Shown here in pieces: positions 23,097 through 33,889 of a DNA stretch of 64,000 nucleotides. The position numbers and the translations under genes are program-made. The notes under the pieces were generated by a model. The model had not been told where the DNA came from and did no database searches. It saw only the letters and a list, made by a program, of their open reading frames with translations. Positions within the stretch are counted from its first letter, which is position 1, and every line of letters starts with the position of its first letter. This stretch comes from Clavelina lepadiformis (Eukaryota > Chordata > Ascidiacea > Aplousobranchia > Clavelinidae), in contig NC_135242.1 of NCBI RefSeq assembly GCF_947623445.1, positions 23,746,001-23,810,000 of the forward strand, read 5' to 3'.

Positions 23097-23615
23097 GAGG
23101 GTTAACGTATTTAATAATGCACAATCCCTGACAAATTTACCTCAGTTGCATTGACTAACTTTAGAATATTACCAAAGTACATTGCCGCCATTGCTTTTTT
23201 ATGATAAACACGAAACAATACAAAAACATCAAAGAAATGTTGTATTGCAATACACGAATGCAATTTTTCTTTTAAACAGTAACATTTATGAAAAAAAAAT
23301 TAGCACAAAGGTTTTACGAAATACGTTCCAACGTAATTACAAGCAACAGCATTAAGTCGAACCTTAATGTTGTTCATCTTAAAAGTTAGTCAACAACTTA
23401 CGTCATAAATGAGTTGCAGACTGTTTAAACGAGTTGAGAATGTTTGCGACCTAGAAAAAGTTGGAAAAAGTTGGCAACCTAAAAAAACTTGGAATAAAAT
23501 ACAATTTAAAAAAATTCCGGACTTTTAAGCACATTTTAGCATTTCTCCCTGACGCAAACTAGAATACAAAAATTTCCGGACATGTCAGGGAGAATCCTGA
23601 TGTATGGTAACTCTA
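23097..23615. mobile_element. hAT element, internally deleted copy (unit A)
   Basis: Flanked by the 8-bp direct repeat ATGTAAAT (23089-23096 and 23616-23623). The ends are GAGGGTTAACGTATTTAATA and, on the other strand, TAGAGTTACCATACATCAGG, a diverged form of TAGGGTTACCATA. The right part is homologous to the transposase-bearing part of the copies in units B-F, but only 519 bp remain. The same target site in every unit shows the insertion is older than the array. Confidence 0.75.
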
Positions 23616-23790
23616 ATGTAAATGCTTCTGCTCACCCAATGTGCCAGAAAGTGTTGTGATGCATTAGTTCGAATAAACATTTTAGTTTGTGATTTTACCC
23701 GACAGTTTGTCTGCAATTAGTGATAGCAGCGAAGGACATGTAGCCTTCATGGAAGGTAGGTCAAGCAAAGTTTTTTGATGCAGACACGTG

Positions 23791-23996
23791 ACCTACAAAT
23801 CAGAAATCGCTGCAACAACAACGATGAACGACTTGTCAGTGTTTTCTTTTTCATCAAACTCGAAAGCGCATCGCCGCAATTGCGTAAACTTAACTTACAA
23901 ATCAGAAATCGCTGCAAGTCCCAACAACGATGAGCGACTTGTCAGTTTTGCTTTCTCTTCTTCTCTTCTCGTATCGCCGCAATTGCGTAAACTTAA
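23791..23996. repeat. Tandem duplication of about 103 bp upstream of gene A
   Basis: Two adjacent units (23791-23892 and 23893-23996) share TACAAATCAGAAATCGCTGC at the start and CGCCGCAATTGCGTAAACTT at the end. Units D (48363-48575) and E (55634-55842) also have two; units B, C and F have one. Confidence 0.8.
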
Positions 23997-24440
23997 ATAA
24001 ACAACAATAAGATGTAAAACTCGGTTCTTAATAAAGTTTGATGATGAAGTTACTTTCTGATTGCGAGCGAATTAATTATTTCCATATACGTCATACGTCC
24101 TTTTGATGACACGCACGCGATGCAAGTGGTCGAATTAATGCGTAGTCTGCGGTTGCGATGACGTTTGTGGAAAGTCTTTGCTTGAAAACAAACAAGTGAC
24201 AACGTCAATGACGATGAACTGGAGTTTTTCACAACACAAACGTAACGTTCGCTGCAAATTTGTACGGTGATTGGCGCCTAAACTTCATCAATTCTTACTT
24301 TCTTTTTCCTCTCTCGGTGGTGGCGGTTCAGACGAAATACTTCCTCAAAAAGGTGTTTTTCTTAGGCAAAATAATTAAGGCAAAATGAAAATATTTTCGC
24401 GGTTGCATCACATTATTTCCAAAGAAGGCGTCAAGTCTGT

Positions 24441-24448
24441 TATATAAA
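24441..24448 (+). promoter_or_regulatory. TATA box of FReD gene A
   Basis: TATATAAA lies 46 bp before the start codon, followed by GAGCGCG. Transcription would start near 24470, giving a 5' UTR of only about 15-20 nt. The box is present with the same spacing at genes B-E. Confidence 0.7.
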
Positions 24449-24486
24449 GAGCGCGTATCCGTTGTGGACTTTATATCTCGAGATTC

Positions 24487-26103
24487 ATGAAAAGATCTTC
24501 AAAGTCAACAATGGAAAGAAGAATGATACTTTTGCTACTTGTAGTTTGTTACGTCACAATGACCTACTCGCAACAATGTCGTCAAGTCATGACTACTGTT
24601 TGTGATGATGAGGTCTCCAACTCCAGGATGCAGAAAGGAGACAAAGGTGATACCGGAAGATCAGGTAAAGCCGGAAGTCCGGAAGTCAACGGGGAAGTCG
24701 GAGAGAAGGGGATGCAAGGTGATTCGTGCGCTCTGGGGTCGCTTGGAACTGACATAATCTCCAGACTGGCAAGTAAGTTTATATGAGTTGAAAGTCGTTT
24801 TAACCGACTTCACTTTTAATGAGAAAAATCATTTCCAGAAATCGAGAAACTTCTTTCACCTCCCAGCACCACGACAACGACTACCACTATTGTTGCCACG
24901 ACATCAGCATCAAGAGTTACGTCATGTGCTACGTCATCAAGCAACGGAGACCAAGTTTTGACGAGTGGGGTTGAAGTTTATTGCGAGGATGGATGGACGG
25001 TGAGTGAAGATATTTTTACTGTTTGAAGAAAGTTTAAGATTTGAAACATTTTCGAACGTTAAAAAATGGAAATTTTATGTTTTATTACGTTATACTTAGT
25101 AATCAAAACCCCAAACTTTATTCTTTGAATTTCATTGCATGAGATAACTGAGTTTGCATCACTGTTAGCCAATGGTAACGAACGGTAGTTTTTTGACCAA
25201 CACTCGATTTGTAACAGGTTTTTCAAAGACGAATCGATGGAACTGTTAGTTTCCAACGAGGATGGGACGACTACGCGAACGGTTTTGGGCAGGTTGATGG
25301 GGAATTTTGGTTGGGTGAGTCGATTAAAAGTTGTTTCGAAAATATTTCTTACCTCAATGCAAACTGCTCAGGACTTCACAACATCCACGAGATGACGCGA
25401 GGAGGAGGATGCAGACTCAAGATAGAGCTGTGGGACTTCGATGGAAACCAACGTCACGCAAATTATAGGTTAAGTATTAGGCCTACTTCGATGTTGTAAC
25501 CTGCATCGTTGGTATTCGTCTGGAATTGTATTGAGTTCGATGAAACGAACGTAATCATATCCAAACTCATTTTTGTTTCAGTTCATTTTCTGTCGATTCT
25601 GCTGAAAAATCATATCGGCTTCTTATTTCCGGTTATAGCGGAAACGCTGGAGATGGTATGTCGTATCATAATAATAAACCATTTTCTGCGTGGGACAGGG
25701 ACAATGATTTGCAGTAAGCTTATTATTCTTTTCCTTTAATTATGATAAAATGTGACAAAAGATCTGCGTGTTATGTTATCTGTACATCGGTATGCTTCGA
25801 TGTGTTCCGTAACGATGTAACGTTTCCATGTAACCGAGCTTTCATGGATGAGGTCACAGTTCTTAGCTTTTTTTTCAAAAGACATTAAATTTTTTTGTTG
25901 TTAACAGTCGTACACTTAACTGCGCATCACACTATGGCGGAAATCAAGGTTGGTGGTTTGGAGATTGTCTCGCCAGCAGTTCTGCATTGAACGGTGTATG
26001 GATGCGCGAATCAACAGGAACAGCTCATGGCGTCGTCTGGGAACTTTGGAAAGGTTGGCACGAGCCACTAAAGGCCACCAACATGAAATTTCGTTGTGAT
26101 TAA
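24487..26103 (+). CDS. Ficolin-like secreted fibrinogen-domain protein, copy A (6 exons, 322 aa)
   Basis: Exons 24487-24772, 24839-24999, 25218-25314, 25372-25468, 25582-25713, 25908-26103; all GT-AG, all in phase. Signal peptide about residues 1-28 (hydrophobic MILLLLVVCYV, likely cut before QQC). Residues 51-79 are about ten Gly-X-Y triplets broken once by EVN. A Thr-rich linker (STTTTTTTIVATTS) follows. The fibrinogen domain starts near SCATSSS: VEVYCEDGWTVFQRRIDG, GFGQVDGEFWLG, ELWDFDGN, GNAGDGMSYHNNKPFS, the calcium-loop-like DRDNDLHRTLNCA, GGNQGWWFGDCL, and WKGWHEPLKATNMKFRC. Ficolins are oligomeric lectins binding acetylated sugars in innate immunity; this role is inferred. The first subdomain is shortened and extra Cys occur (GGGC, C-terminal RC). 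AATAAA at 26228-26233. This copy has VYC and ELWDF. Confidence 0.9.
25315..25371 (+). other. 57-bp in-frame, stop-free intron 3 of FReD gene A (possible exitron)
   Basis: It starts GTGAGT and ends GCTCAG. Its removal restores the family sequence GEFWLG-LHNIHEMT. Its length is a multiple of three and it has no stop, so retention would add 19 residues including two cysteines. The same sequence is kept in copies B-E (33101, 41445, 49896, 57162). Confidence 0.7.
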
Positions 26104-26233
26104 ACAAAACACAATCGGTTTAATGCCATGTGATGTATATATAGAATAAGCATACCAAACGCAAGTAAATCAACAACTTGTATTGCATCAATAACTATAA
26201 CTGATATCAAGTTTTTGTGGCGCTTGTAATAAA

Positions 26234-28309
26234 TCAGTGTTCTTTGCAATGTAATACTCTTTGAAAAGGCAAATATATCAAGCGTTTTCATTGTCATTCG
26301 CACTGTTCTGTCAAAAGCAATTAAGTTTTATAAGCAAGAGAATATATCCGTGGTTATACTATGCAGGCGGAAGACGCACAAGTCAATTAACGGTTGAGAA
26401 AGCACTTCTCAATTTATATAAAACCAATAACATAAAGCCAATACATGGGACCGAATCCCATCAGAGTATTCCGGAGAAATTTGGCCCGGAACGAGCAGAC
26501 AGTAGTGATTGGTTGCTGCAGGAGAGAGCTGTAATTCGAGTAATGGCGCCCATGTTCAAGAATCATAGCCCAGTATCAATCATACCGTACATACCATTAA
26601 CGCGTACATTATTATCGTTTATTGGAAGATATTGTTGAGATTATAACAATTCTTATAAAGTAAAACCAGCTATCTAATTCCATTCAGCGGTGCAAGTTCG
26701 TTAAGTAAACCAGCAGTTGCATTTTATCAAGTGTAGAGCAGGAAATTAGCTATGAAATTAGTGGTAGTTCGTTCACTTGCCTGAGAACTATATTGGAATG
26801 TGTGCGATAGGGAAAACCAATTTTTCAAGTGCACGGAACTAAACGTGAAACAGCATTGGTCTTGAATGTTCAGTATTCATTTACACATTTGTATCTGATT
26901 ACTCCGAAGACCATTGACCGATTCTCATAATTTAATCATACCAGGTTGTGAGTGAATAATCATGCAGTTTGTTTTGTACTGAAAGACATACTACCATATT
27001 ATACAGTAGCAACCGTGCTGCTTACACGATCTGCTCTGAGAAAATATGCGGGGGACGCTAATTGCCACTTAGGTCCTAGGGGTAGCGATGTAAGACGTCA
27101 AAAGAGATAGACTAAAAATCTATGTACATATGAATAGGTAAAGAAATGCGGCAGCACGTGAGCAAACATTAGAAAATCTGACGAGCATACATACGAATAA
27201 TACAATGCACAGCGTAAATAAAAACAGAAGTTGACGCACACATTGGACTAAATTAACCTACAAGAGTGGTGCGAACAAACAGTGTAAAATGTGAACAATT
27301 GACTCCCTAATTGGGTAATTAAAATGCAGTCTATCTAAAACAGGTGACAACTCACACCGTAAACAAGTGACTCACAAATTTGATGACGTAATGTTAAAAT
27401 GTGTTGGTTCTAGAACGGGTTTGTGAAAAATATTCTCGTGACATCTCCCCCAGGTCCAATACTTTTCCGTCCGTGTTATATAACATTTCCTTTCGTATTT
27501 TCTTCCATATAATATTCCATAACGACCTGTAGAAATGTTTGATATCGTAAGTTATGTCAGTACTTATTACAACGTAACCTTTGTAGTCTGTAGTAAGTCG
27601 TTTTTCCTGTTGCAAATATAAAGCTTTCCTTAAACTTGATTGAAATTTTGTTCATGCAATGTGCTATTAATATTACATTGGCGCTTAATGCAATATTTAA
27701 TTCATCGGTGACTCTCTTGTGATGCTCGTCACGTGGTGGTGTAGGTACCACATTGGCAAAAGTGCATTCAAGCGACTGTTTGGTAGCTTTGTTCGCCTCG
27801 GCATGTAAACAGTCAAGTCAGAATGGTTCGTAAATACACCGCCAATGTACCGCCAATTACGAAGATATTTCGGGAAGAAATACTAGGAAAGGATTTGGTC
27901 GTGTCAGTCGAGTATTTAGCCAGAGATGGAACGCAATTAGGTATAGTGTAAAGAGACAAAATTATGGCGCGTTATCAGCCATTTTTTTTCGGTGCATCCG
28001 CATATCCAGTAAAATTAAATCAGAAGGTTTTCCAAATTTTACGCATTGGCTTCTTGCTTTAATTATCTTACAACTGATAATAACAAAAAACATTAGATTA
28101 ACAGATGAACAAAAACTCTTGGGATTTCAGTATAATTCGTAACTTTCAGATCAGTTGGAGTCCGATAAGCCTGTCAGTTATATACTGTACAATGTACATA
28201 AAGACCATAAAACTGCCTTTTTTATTGTAGCATCCATATATTGTAACGCGATCGTTTAAAAAAGTCTGGCACATGAACAAACTCCATACACGTACAGCGG
28301 CCGCACATA
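26234..28309. other. 3' spacer of unit A, no gene recognised
   Basis: It holds frames of 125 codons (+ 26261-26638) and 64-73 codons (minus, 27394-27751) that persist in all copies. Because the copies are nearly identical, that persistence is not evidence of coding. A 42-codon frame starting MVRKYTANVPPITK lies at about 27823-27951. None has a recognised motif. The unit ends in GCGGCCGC-containing sequence at the junction with unit B. Equivalent spacers follow genes B-E. Confidence 0.45.
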
Positions 28310-28357
28310 CAGCCGGCGTTGGCGGATTTGTTCTGGTGTGAGCTCATTTTCATTCAT
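28310..28357 (-). pseudogene. UBE4B 5' fragment (16 codons plus 5' flank), unit B
   Basis: The minus strand from 28357 reads the first 16 codons of UBE4B without change ([16 protein letters not shown]), then leaves the gene into spacer sequence. The frame stays open for about 17 more codons to a TAA. Plus-strand sequence right of 28357 matches the UBE4B 5' flank, so each unit carries an orphan UBE4B promoter copy. The same is seen at 36654-36701 (unit C) and 44998-45045 (unit D). Confidence 0.85.
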
Positions 28358-29912
28358 ATTTCACCTAATTTGTCCCAAGTCCAAGCAGCTTAAAACAAAT
28401 CTGTAAAATGGAATAAAAATTTTTCAAAATAAATAGCTTATTTTTGACGAAAAGTTTGTTTGATTTTGATTGATTTGTTTTTTTGTTCGTATTTTTCTAC
28501 TAAAATTAGCTTTAAAAAAACGCATTCTCCTCATGCTATTACCAGCTTTGGCACACTGACTTTTTCAGTGTACAGCTGCTCAACAAACTCTTTTTCTGCA
28601 CACCCAAAATCTTGGTGAAAACTGCCAGATTCTGCAATGTGGGAAAACTGGAGAACTAGGCTATAGCCTACCGCAAATCCCAAACTGACACTGGTGGTGG
28701 TAAGGTAATACCTAATACAAACATAAGCCAAGCATTGTCTACATGCAAACAATGCAACTGCCATCCAACAGACAAAGAAAAACTACACCAAGCGTTTCTC
28801 GAATACAAATGCTTTGCAGAAACTGTCGTATTACAAATATGCTGAGCAATTTCCATGTATAAATCATGCCAGAACCATTCATTGGACAAAGTTATAGCGC
28901 ACAAAGCGTTTTTCTTCATCATGTGGGGAATTTTTTTTGATATGTTGGCAACGGTTTTATATCATATAACCCGGTTTATTAAAGATGGTATTAAAAATTA
29001 TTTTTTGCAAATTTTTGAGAAAATTTCTGCTTTAGAAACGCTTATGCGAAATGCTAAGCTCGGAAGGATTTTTTTATATGCCAAAGCTTACCGACAATTG
29101 TAACGTAACTCGTACTTCCCAAACTTTTTTGACTGAAAGAGCTGACTGGGTTCCATGATATTGTCTGTGTAGATCGTTTCGGTTGCAATTTGTGTCGAGT
29201 AGTTCACATCTTTTAGTTTTTGCCTTTGCGGTCCATAAAGAGGAAGAATAACAAGTAAAAAACTTGTGTAGTAACAAAGTATTATTTGCCAATATTAATC
29301 AAACAAACTGGTCGAAGAATTTTGAAAATTTCGCCGTATCTAATTCACCAGAAAAGAGCTTGATGTCACAAAATCACGATCTGTAACATGTCGCTTGTTC
29401 AGTAAGGTAACTGGCACACGCTCCTGCATGATGGACTACTTTTCATCAAAAGAAAGGTTATGGTAAAAAATTAGCTTTTTTAAACCACTTTCTGTAACTC
29501 TACTCATGCGCGGTTGCAGACATTTCAGGCTGGCGTTGAGCGTCATATGGCACTATCCCTTTAAATTATCAGATTTCTCAGCGCATTCCTCACATATAAT
29601 TATCATCATTGGGCGTGCTATGTAAATTAGGGTTACCATATTTGATAATGCGCAATCCCTGACAAATTTACCTCAGTTGCATTGATTAACTTTAGACTAT
29701 TACCAAAGTACATTGCCGCCATTGCATTTTTATGATAAACACGAAACAATACAAAAACAGCAAAGAATTGTTGCACTGCAATACACGAATGCAAGTTTTC
29801 TTTTAAACAGTAACATTTATGAAAACGAAAATTAGCACAGAATTTTTATGAAATACGCTCTAAGGTAATTACAAGTAATGAACGTATAGCAGTTTATAAA
29901 TGATACTCTACT

Positions 29913-30851
29913 TAGGGTTGCCATACGTCCGGATTTCCCCGGACATGTCCGGAATTTTAGTGTTCAAAGTGCGTCCGGGGGGAAATGCTAAAATATGCTT
30001 AAATGTCCGGAATTTCACCCCATTCGTCTACTTTCCGCCCATTAAAATGGTCCAGAGTACGGGAATTTCTTCCCATGGTAATGGTTGAAAGTATGCCTTT
30101 CTAACCCTAGAGTAAGATATATGCCTTTGGAATGGGGAGAATTTTACTTCGGCACAAGTATGGTTTGTGAACGCCATTAGTCTATTTTTCCGCCCATTAA
30201 AATGGACCTGCTTTCAGCAACGGGGTTTCCCACAAACGATATTTCTGCCGAAGTAAACATCTCCCCATTCCAAATGCACATTTCTTACTCTATAGTCAGA
30301 AAGGCATACTTCCTGCCATTCGAATGGGAAAATATTACCGCATTTCCACCCGCATTTCCATTTTAATTGGCGGAGAGCAGACGAATCGGGTGGGAATTTT
30401 TTTAAATTGTTTGTTGCGTTACGGGTAATAATTTAATTGTTACGTCATAAAGGACAATACAGCGCTGTATTTGGAATACAATGATCATGGATGAGTGGAG
30501 CTGGGCTAGTAGCTGAAGGCCTTATATCTTGGTCGATATTGCAAAATTTAGAACATGTCTGAAACGATAAGATACGATATTCGCTGAAAAAAATTATAAA
30601 GCAGTGAAAGTAGTAGAAAAATAGCTCAACAAGAAGTCTGTTGCAGACCAAATTAGAATACCAAGGAAATTGTCGTTTGTTTAATTCTTAATGATTTCGA
30701 AGTGGGCCGCGGGTTTTGTTCGCACCGTCAAGGTGGGGCATTGCTAGTGTGACGTCATATTGACAGACAATGTGTTCATAACTCATTTTAAAAACCGCTA
30801 GTGGGCACCAAAGAGTGTCGGGATTTTAGGCCCCGAAAATATGGTAACCCT
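29913..30851. mobile_element. 939-bp hAT-type MITE nested in the hAT element, unit B
   Basis: Flanked by ACTCTACT on both sides (29905-29912 and 30852-30859). The ends are TAGGGTTGCCATACGTCCGG and, on the other strand, AGGGTTACCATATTTTCGGG, related to the ends of the host hAT. The empty site is preserved in unit E (ACTCTACTCTCCCTCAT near 54811). Copies also lie at 38257-39195 (C), 46602-47542 (D, left end altered) and 61728-62666 (F). The 68-codon frame 30445-30651 within it is not a gene. Confidence 0.75.
30016..30392. mobile_element. 377-bp foldback MITE nested in the 939-bp MITE, unit B
   Basis: Most of the element is a long inverted repeat. The ends are CACCCCATTCGTCTACTTTC and, on the other strand, CACCCGATTCGTCTGCTCTC. 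Inner arms include CTTTGGAATGGGGAGAATTT against its complement near 30265. GGAATTT flanks both sides (30009-30015 and 30393-30399). Copies lie at 38360-38736, 46707-47083 and 61831-62207; a fragment is at 1436-1500. Confidence 0.7.
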
Positions 30852-32226
30852 ACTCTACTCCCCCTCATACCAATCGTTCTTTTCCGAAGATCTGATTGTT
30901 TTTTTCAACAAGCTCTTGTTGGACTTCAAAAACACATAAAATTTCCCACAAGACATGCTTTTGAAGTTGTACTGAAGTGTTAAAATGTCTTTCATTGTTT
31001 CAATGATCATCTTATTTCTTTCTTTTTTCCACTAAACCCGCATCAGTGAAAACACCCGCTTAACATTTCCGTTGTATGGCGCCACAACAAAGAAAAACTG
31101 GGCAACCCTTAGTAATTCTGAGTGACATTCAGCGTTTTTTGACTTTTGAAAATACCTGCACCATTTATTATGTGTTGGCAGTGCAGTAAATTCTTCGTCA
31201 CTGATGTAACATTCCAAAACGACTTCAATGACTAGAATAAGCCAAACCTTAACGCTGTTCATCTTAAAAGGTAGTAAACAACTTACGTCATAAACGAGTT
31301 GCAGACTGTTTTGACGAGCTGAGAATGTTTGCAACCTAGAAAAAGCTGGCAACCTAGAAAAACTTGGAATAAAATACAATTTAAAAAAATTCCGGACTTT
31401 TAGGCACATTTTACCATTTCTCCCTGACGCAGATTAGAACACAAAAATTTTATGACAAGTCAGGGAAAATCCTGACGTATGGTAATCCTAATGTAAATGC
31501 TTCTGCTGATTGCTCACCCAATGTGCCAGAAAGTGTTGTGAAGCATTAGTTCGAATAAACATTTTAGTTTGTGATTTTACCCTACAGTTTGTCTGCAATT
31601 AGTGATAGCAGAGAAGGACATGTAGCCTTCATGGAAGGTAGGTCAAGCAGAGTTAGTTGATGCAGACACTTAACTTACAAATCAGAAATCGCTGCAAGTC
31701 CCAACAACGATGAGCGGACTTGTCAGTTTTGCTTTGCTTTCTCTTCTTCTCTTCTCGTATCGCCGCAATTGCGTAAACTTAAATAAACAACAATAAGATG
31801 TAAAACTCGGTTCTTAATAAAGATTGATGATGAACTTGCTTCCTGGTTGCGAACGAGCTAATTATTTCCATATACGTCATACGTCCTTTTGATGACACGC
31901 ACGCGATGCAAGTGGTCGAATTAATGCGTAGTCTGCGGTTGCGATGACGTTTGTGGAAATTCTTTGCTTGAAAACAAACAAGTGACAACGTCAATGACGA
32001 TGAACTGGAGTTTTTCACAACACAAACGTAACGTTCGCTGCAAATTTGTACGGTGATTGGCGCCTAAACTTCATCAATTCTTACTTTCTTTTTCCTCTCT
32101 CGGTGGTGGCGGTTCAGACGAAATACTTCCTCAAAAAGGTGTTTTTCTTAGGCAAAATAATTAAGGTAAAATGAAAATATTTTCGCGGTTGCATCACATT
32201 ATTTCCAAAGAAGGCGTCAAGTCTGT

Positions 32227-32234
32227 TATATAAA
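32227..32234 (+). promoter_or_regulatory. TATA box of FReD gene B
   Basis: TATATAAA, 46 bp before the start codon, as in copy A. Confidence 0.7.
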
Positions 32235-32272
32235 GAGCGCGTATCCGTTGTGGACTTTATATCTCGAGATTC

Positions 32273-33889
32273 ATGAAAAGATCTTCAAAGTCAACAATGG
32301 AAAGAAGAATGATACTTTTGCTACTTGTAGTTTGTTACGTCACAATGACCTACTCGCAACAATGTCGTCAAGTCATGACTACTGTTTGTGATGATGAGGT
32401 CTCCAACTCCAGGATGCAGAAAGGAGACAAAGGTGATACCGGAAGATCAGGTAAAGCCGGAAGTCCGGAAGTCAACGGGGAAGTCGGAGAGAAGGGGATG
32501 CAAGGTGATTCGTGCGCTCTGGGGTCGCTAGGGACCGACATAATCTCCAGACTGGCAAGTGAGTTTATATGAGTTGAAAGTCGTTTTAACCGACTTCACT
32601 TTTATTGAGAAAAATCATTTCCAGAAATCGAGAAACTTCTTTCACCTCCCAGCACCACGACAACGACTACCACTATTGTTGCCACGACATCAGCATCAAG
32701 AGTTACGTCATGTGCTACGTCATCAAGCAACGGAGACCAAGTTTTGACGAGTGGGGTTGAAGTTTGTTGCGAGGATGGATGGACGGTGAGTGAAGATATT
32801 TTTACTGTTTGAAGAAAGTTTAAGATTTGAAACATTTTCGAACGTTAAAAAATGGAAATTTTATGTTTTATTACGTTATACTTAGTAATCAAAACCCCAA
32901 ACTTTATTCTTTGAATTTCATTGCATGAGATAACTGAGTTTGCATCACTGTTAGCCAATGGTAACGAACGGTAGTTTTTTGACCAACACTCGATTTGTCA
33001 CAGGTTTTTCAAAGACGAATCGATGGAACTGTTAGTTTCCAACGAGGATGGGACGACTACGCGAACGGTTTTGGGCAGGTTGATGGGGAATTTTGGCTGG
33101 GTGAGTCGATTAAAAGTTGTTTCGAAAATATTTCTTACCTCAATGCAAACTGCTCAGGACTTCACAACATCCACGAAATGACGCGAGGAGGAGGATGCAG
33201 ACTCAAGATAGAGCTGAGGGACTTCGATGGAAACCAACGTCACGCAAATTATAGGTTAAGTATTAGGCCTACTTCGATGTTGTAACCTGCATCGTTGGTA
33301 TTCGTCTGGAATTGTATTGAGTTCGATGAAACGAACGTAATCATATCCAAACTCACTTTTGTTTCAGTTCATTTTCTGTCGATTCTGCTGAAAAATCATA
33401 TCGGCTTCTTATTTCCGGTTATAGCGGAAACGCTGGAGATGGTATGTCGTATCATAATAATAAACCATTTTCTGCGTGGGACAGGGACAATGATTTGCAG
33501 TAAGCTTATTATTCTTTTCCTTTAATTATGATAAAATGTGACAAAAGATCTGCGTGTTATGTTATCTGTACATCGGTATGCTTCGATGTGTTCCGTAACG
33601 ATGTAACGTTTCCATGTAACCGAGCTTTCATGGATGAGGTCACAGTTCTTAGCTTTTTTTTCAAAAGACATTAAATTTTTTTGTTGTTAACAGTCGTACA
33701 CTTAACTGCGCATCACACTATGGCGGAAATCAAGGTTGGTGGTTTGGAGATTGTCTCGCCAGCAGTTCTGCATTGAACGGTGTATGGATGCGCGAATCAA
33801 CAGGAACAGCTCATGGCGTCGTCTGGGAACTTTGGAAAGGTTGGCACGAGCCACTAAAGGCCACCAACATGAAATTTCGTTGTGATTAA
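32273..33889 (+). CDS. Ficolin-like fibrinogen-domain protein, copy B (6 exons, 322 aa)
   Basis: Exons 32273-32558, 32625-32785, 33004-33100, 33158-33254, 33368-33499, 33694-33889, all in phase. The domain order is as in copy A: signal peptide, interrupted Gly-X-Y stretch, Thr-rich linker, fibrinogen domain. Two visible residue differences from copy A: VEVCC instead of VEVYC just before EDGWTVFQRR, adding a cysteine next to the first conserved one, and ELRDF instead of ELWDF in exon 4. The calcium-loop-like DRDND and the NCA/DCL cysteines are kept. Poly(A) signal AATAAA at 34014-34019. It appears identical to copy C, so the two would encode the same protein. Secretion and lectin function are inferred from the family. 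Confidence 0.9.

Larger units (their letters stand above)
21757..28309 (+). repeat. Array unit A (6.55 kb) with ficolin-like gene A
   Basis: The left edge is set by the point in UBE4B codon 16-17 where all other units begin to match (CAGCCGGCGTTGG at 21757, 28310, 36654, 44998). Unit A is the most diverged and has the real UBE4B start. It contains a short internally deleted hAT copy (519 bp), a doubled 100-bp repeat, the FReD gene and a 2.2-kb 3' spacer. It lacks the piggyBac-type MITE and the nested 939-bp MITE. Confidence 0.85.
29628..31490 (-). mobile_element. hAT transposon relic, unit B, with nested insertions
   Basis: 8-bp target duplication ATGTAAAT at 29620-29627 and 31491-31498. The ends are TAGGGTTACCATATTTGATA and, on the other strand, TAGGATTACCATACGTCAGG. 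A minus-strand frame (31409-31032) encodes the C-terminal part of a hAT transposase: HNKWCRYFQKSKNAECHSEL, then NVKRVFSLM, the start of the hAT dimerisation domain, before a stop. About 924 bp are the original element; 939 bp are a later insertion (29913-30851). Confidence 0.75.

Noticed and set aside
24050-24232. Minus-strand frame of 60-79 codons (Ser-rich start) over the FReD promoter in all units
   Set aside because: It overlaps the promoter, has no known motif, and its persistence reflects the near-identity of the units.
25657-25713. Possible donor GGTATGTC inside exon 5 of the FReD gene
   Set aside because: Reading through gives GDGMSYHNNKPFSAWDRDND, which matches the fibrinogen domain without a break, so no intron is used there.
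25916-26107. 63-codon minus frame over the last FReD exon
   Set aside because: It is a shadow of exon 6, whose sense frame matches the fibrinogen domain C-terminus.
27394-27751. Minus-strand frames of 73 and 64 codons in the 3' spacer
   Set aside because: They overlap each other in different frames and show no recognisable domain; other units differ at neutral-looking sites.
28531-28922. Overlapping 77- and 84-codon minus-strand frames in each left spacer
   Set aside because: Two frames overlap on the same strand, no motif or splice structure supports either, and length is within chance for this composition plus copy identity.
32602-32835. 77-codon minus frame with a valine run over FReD exon 2
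   Set aside because: It is the antisense of the Thr-rich linker; the valine run is the complement of threonine codons.
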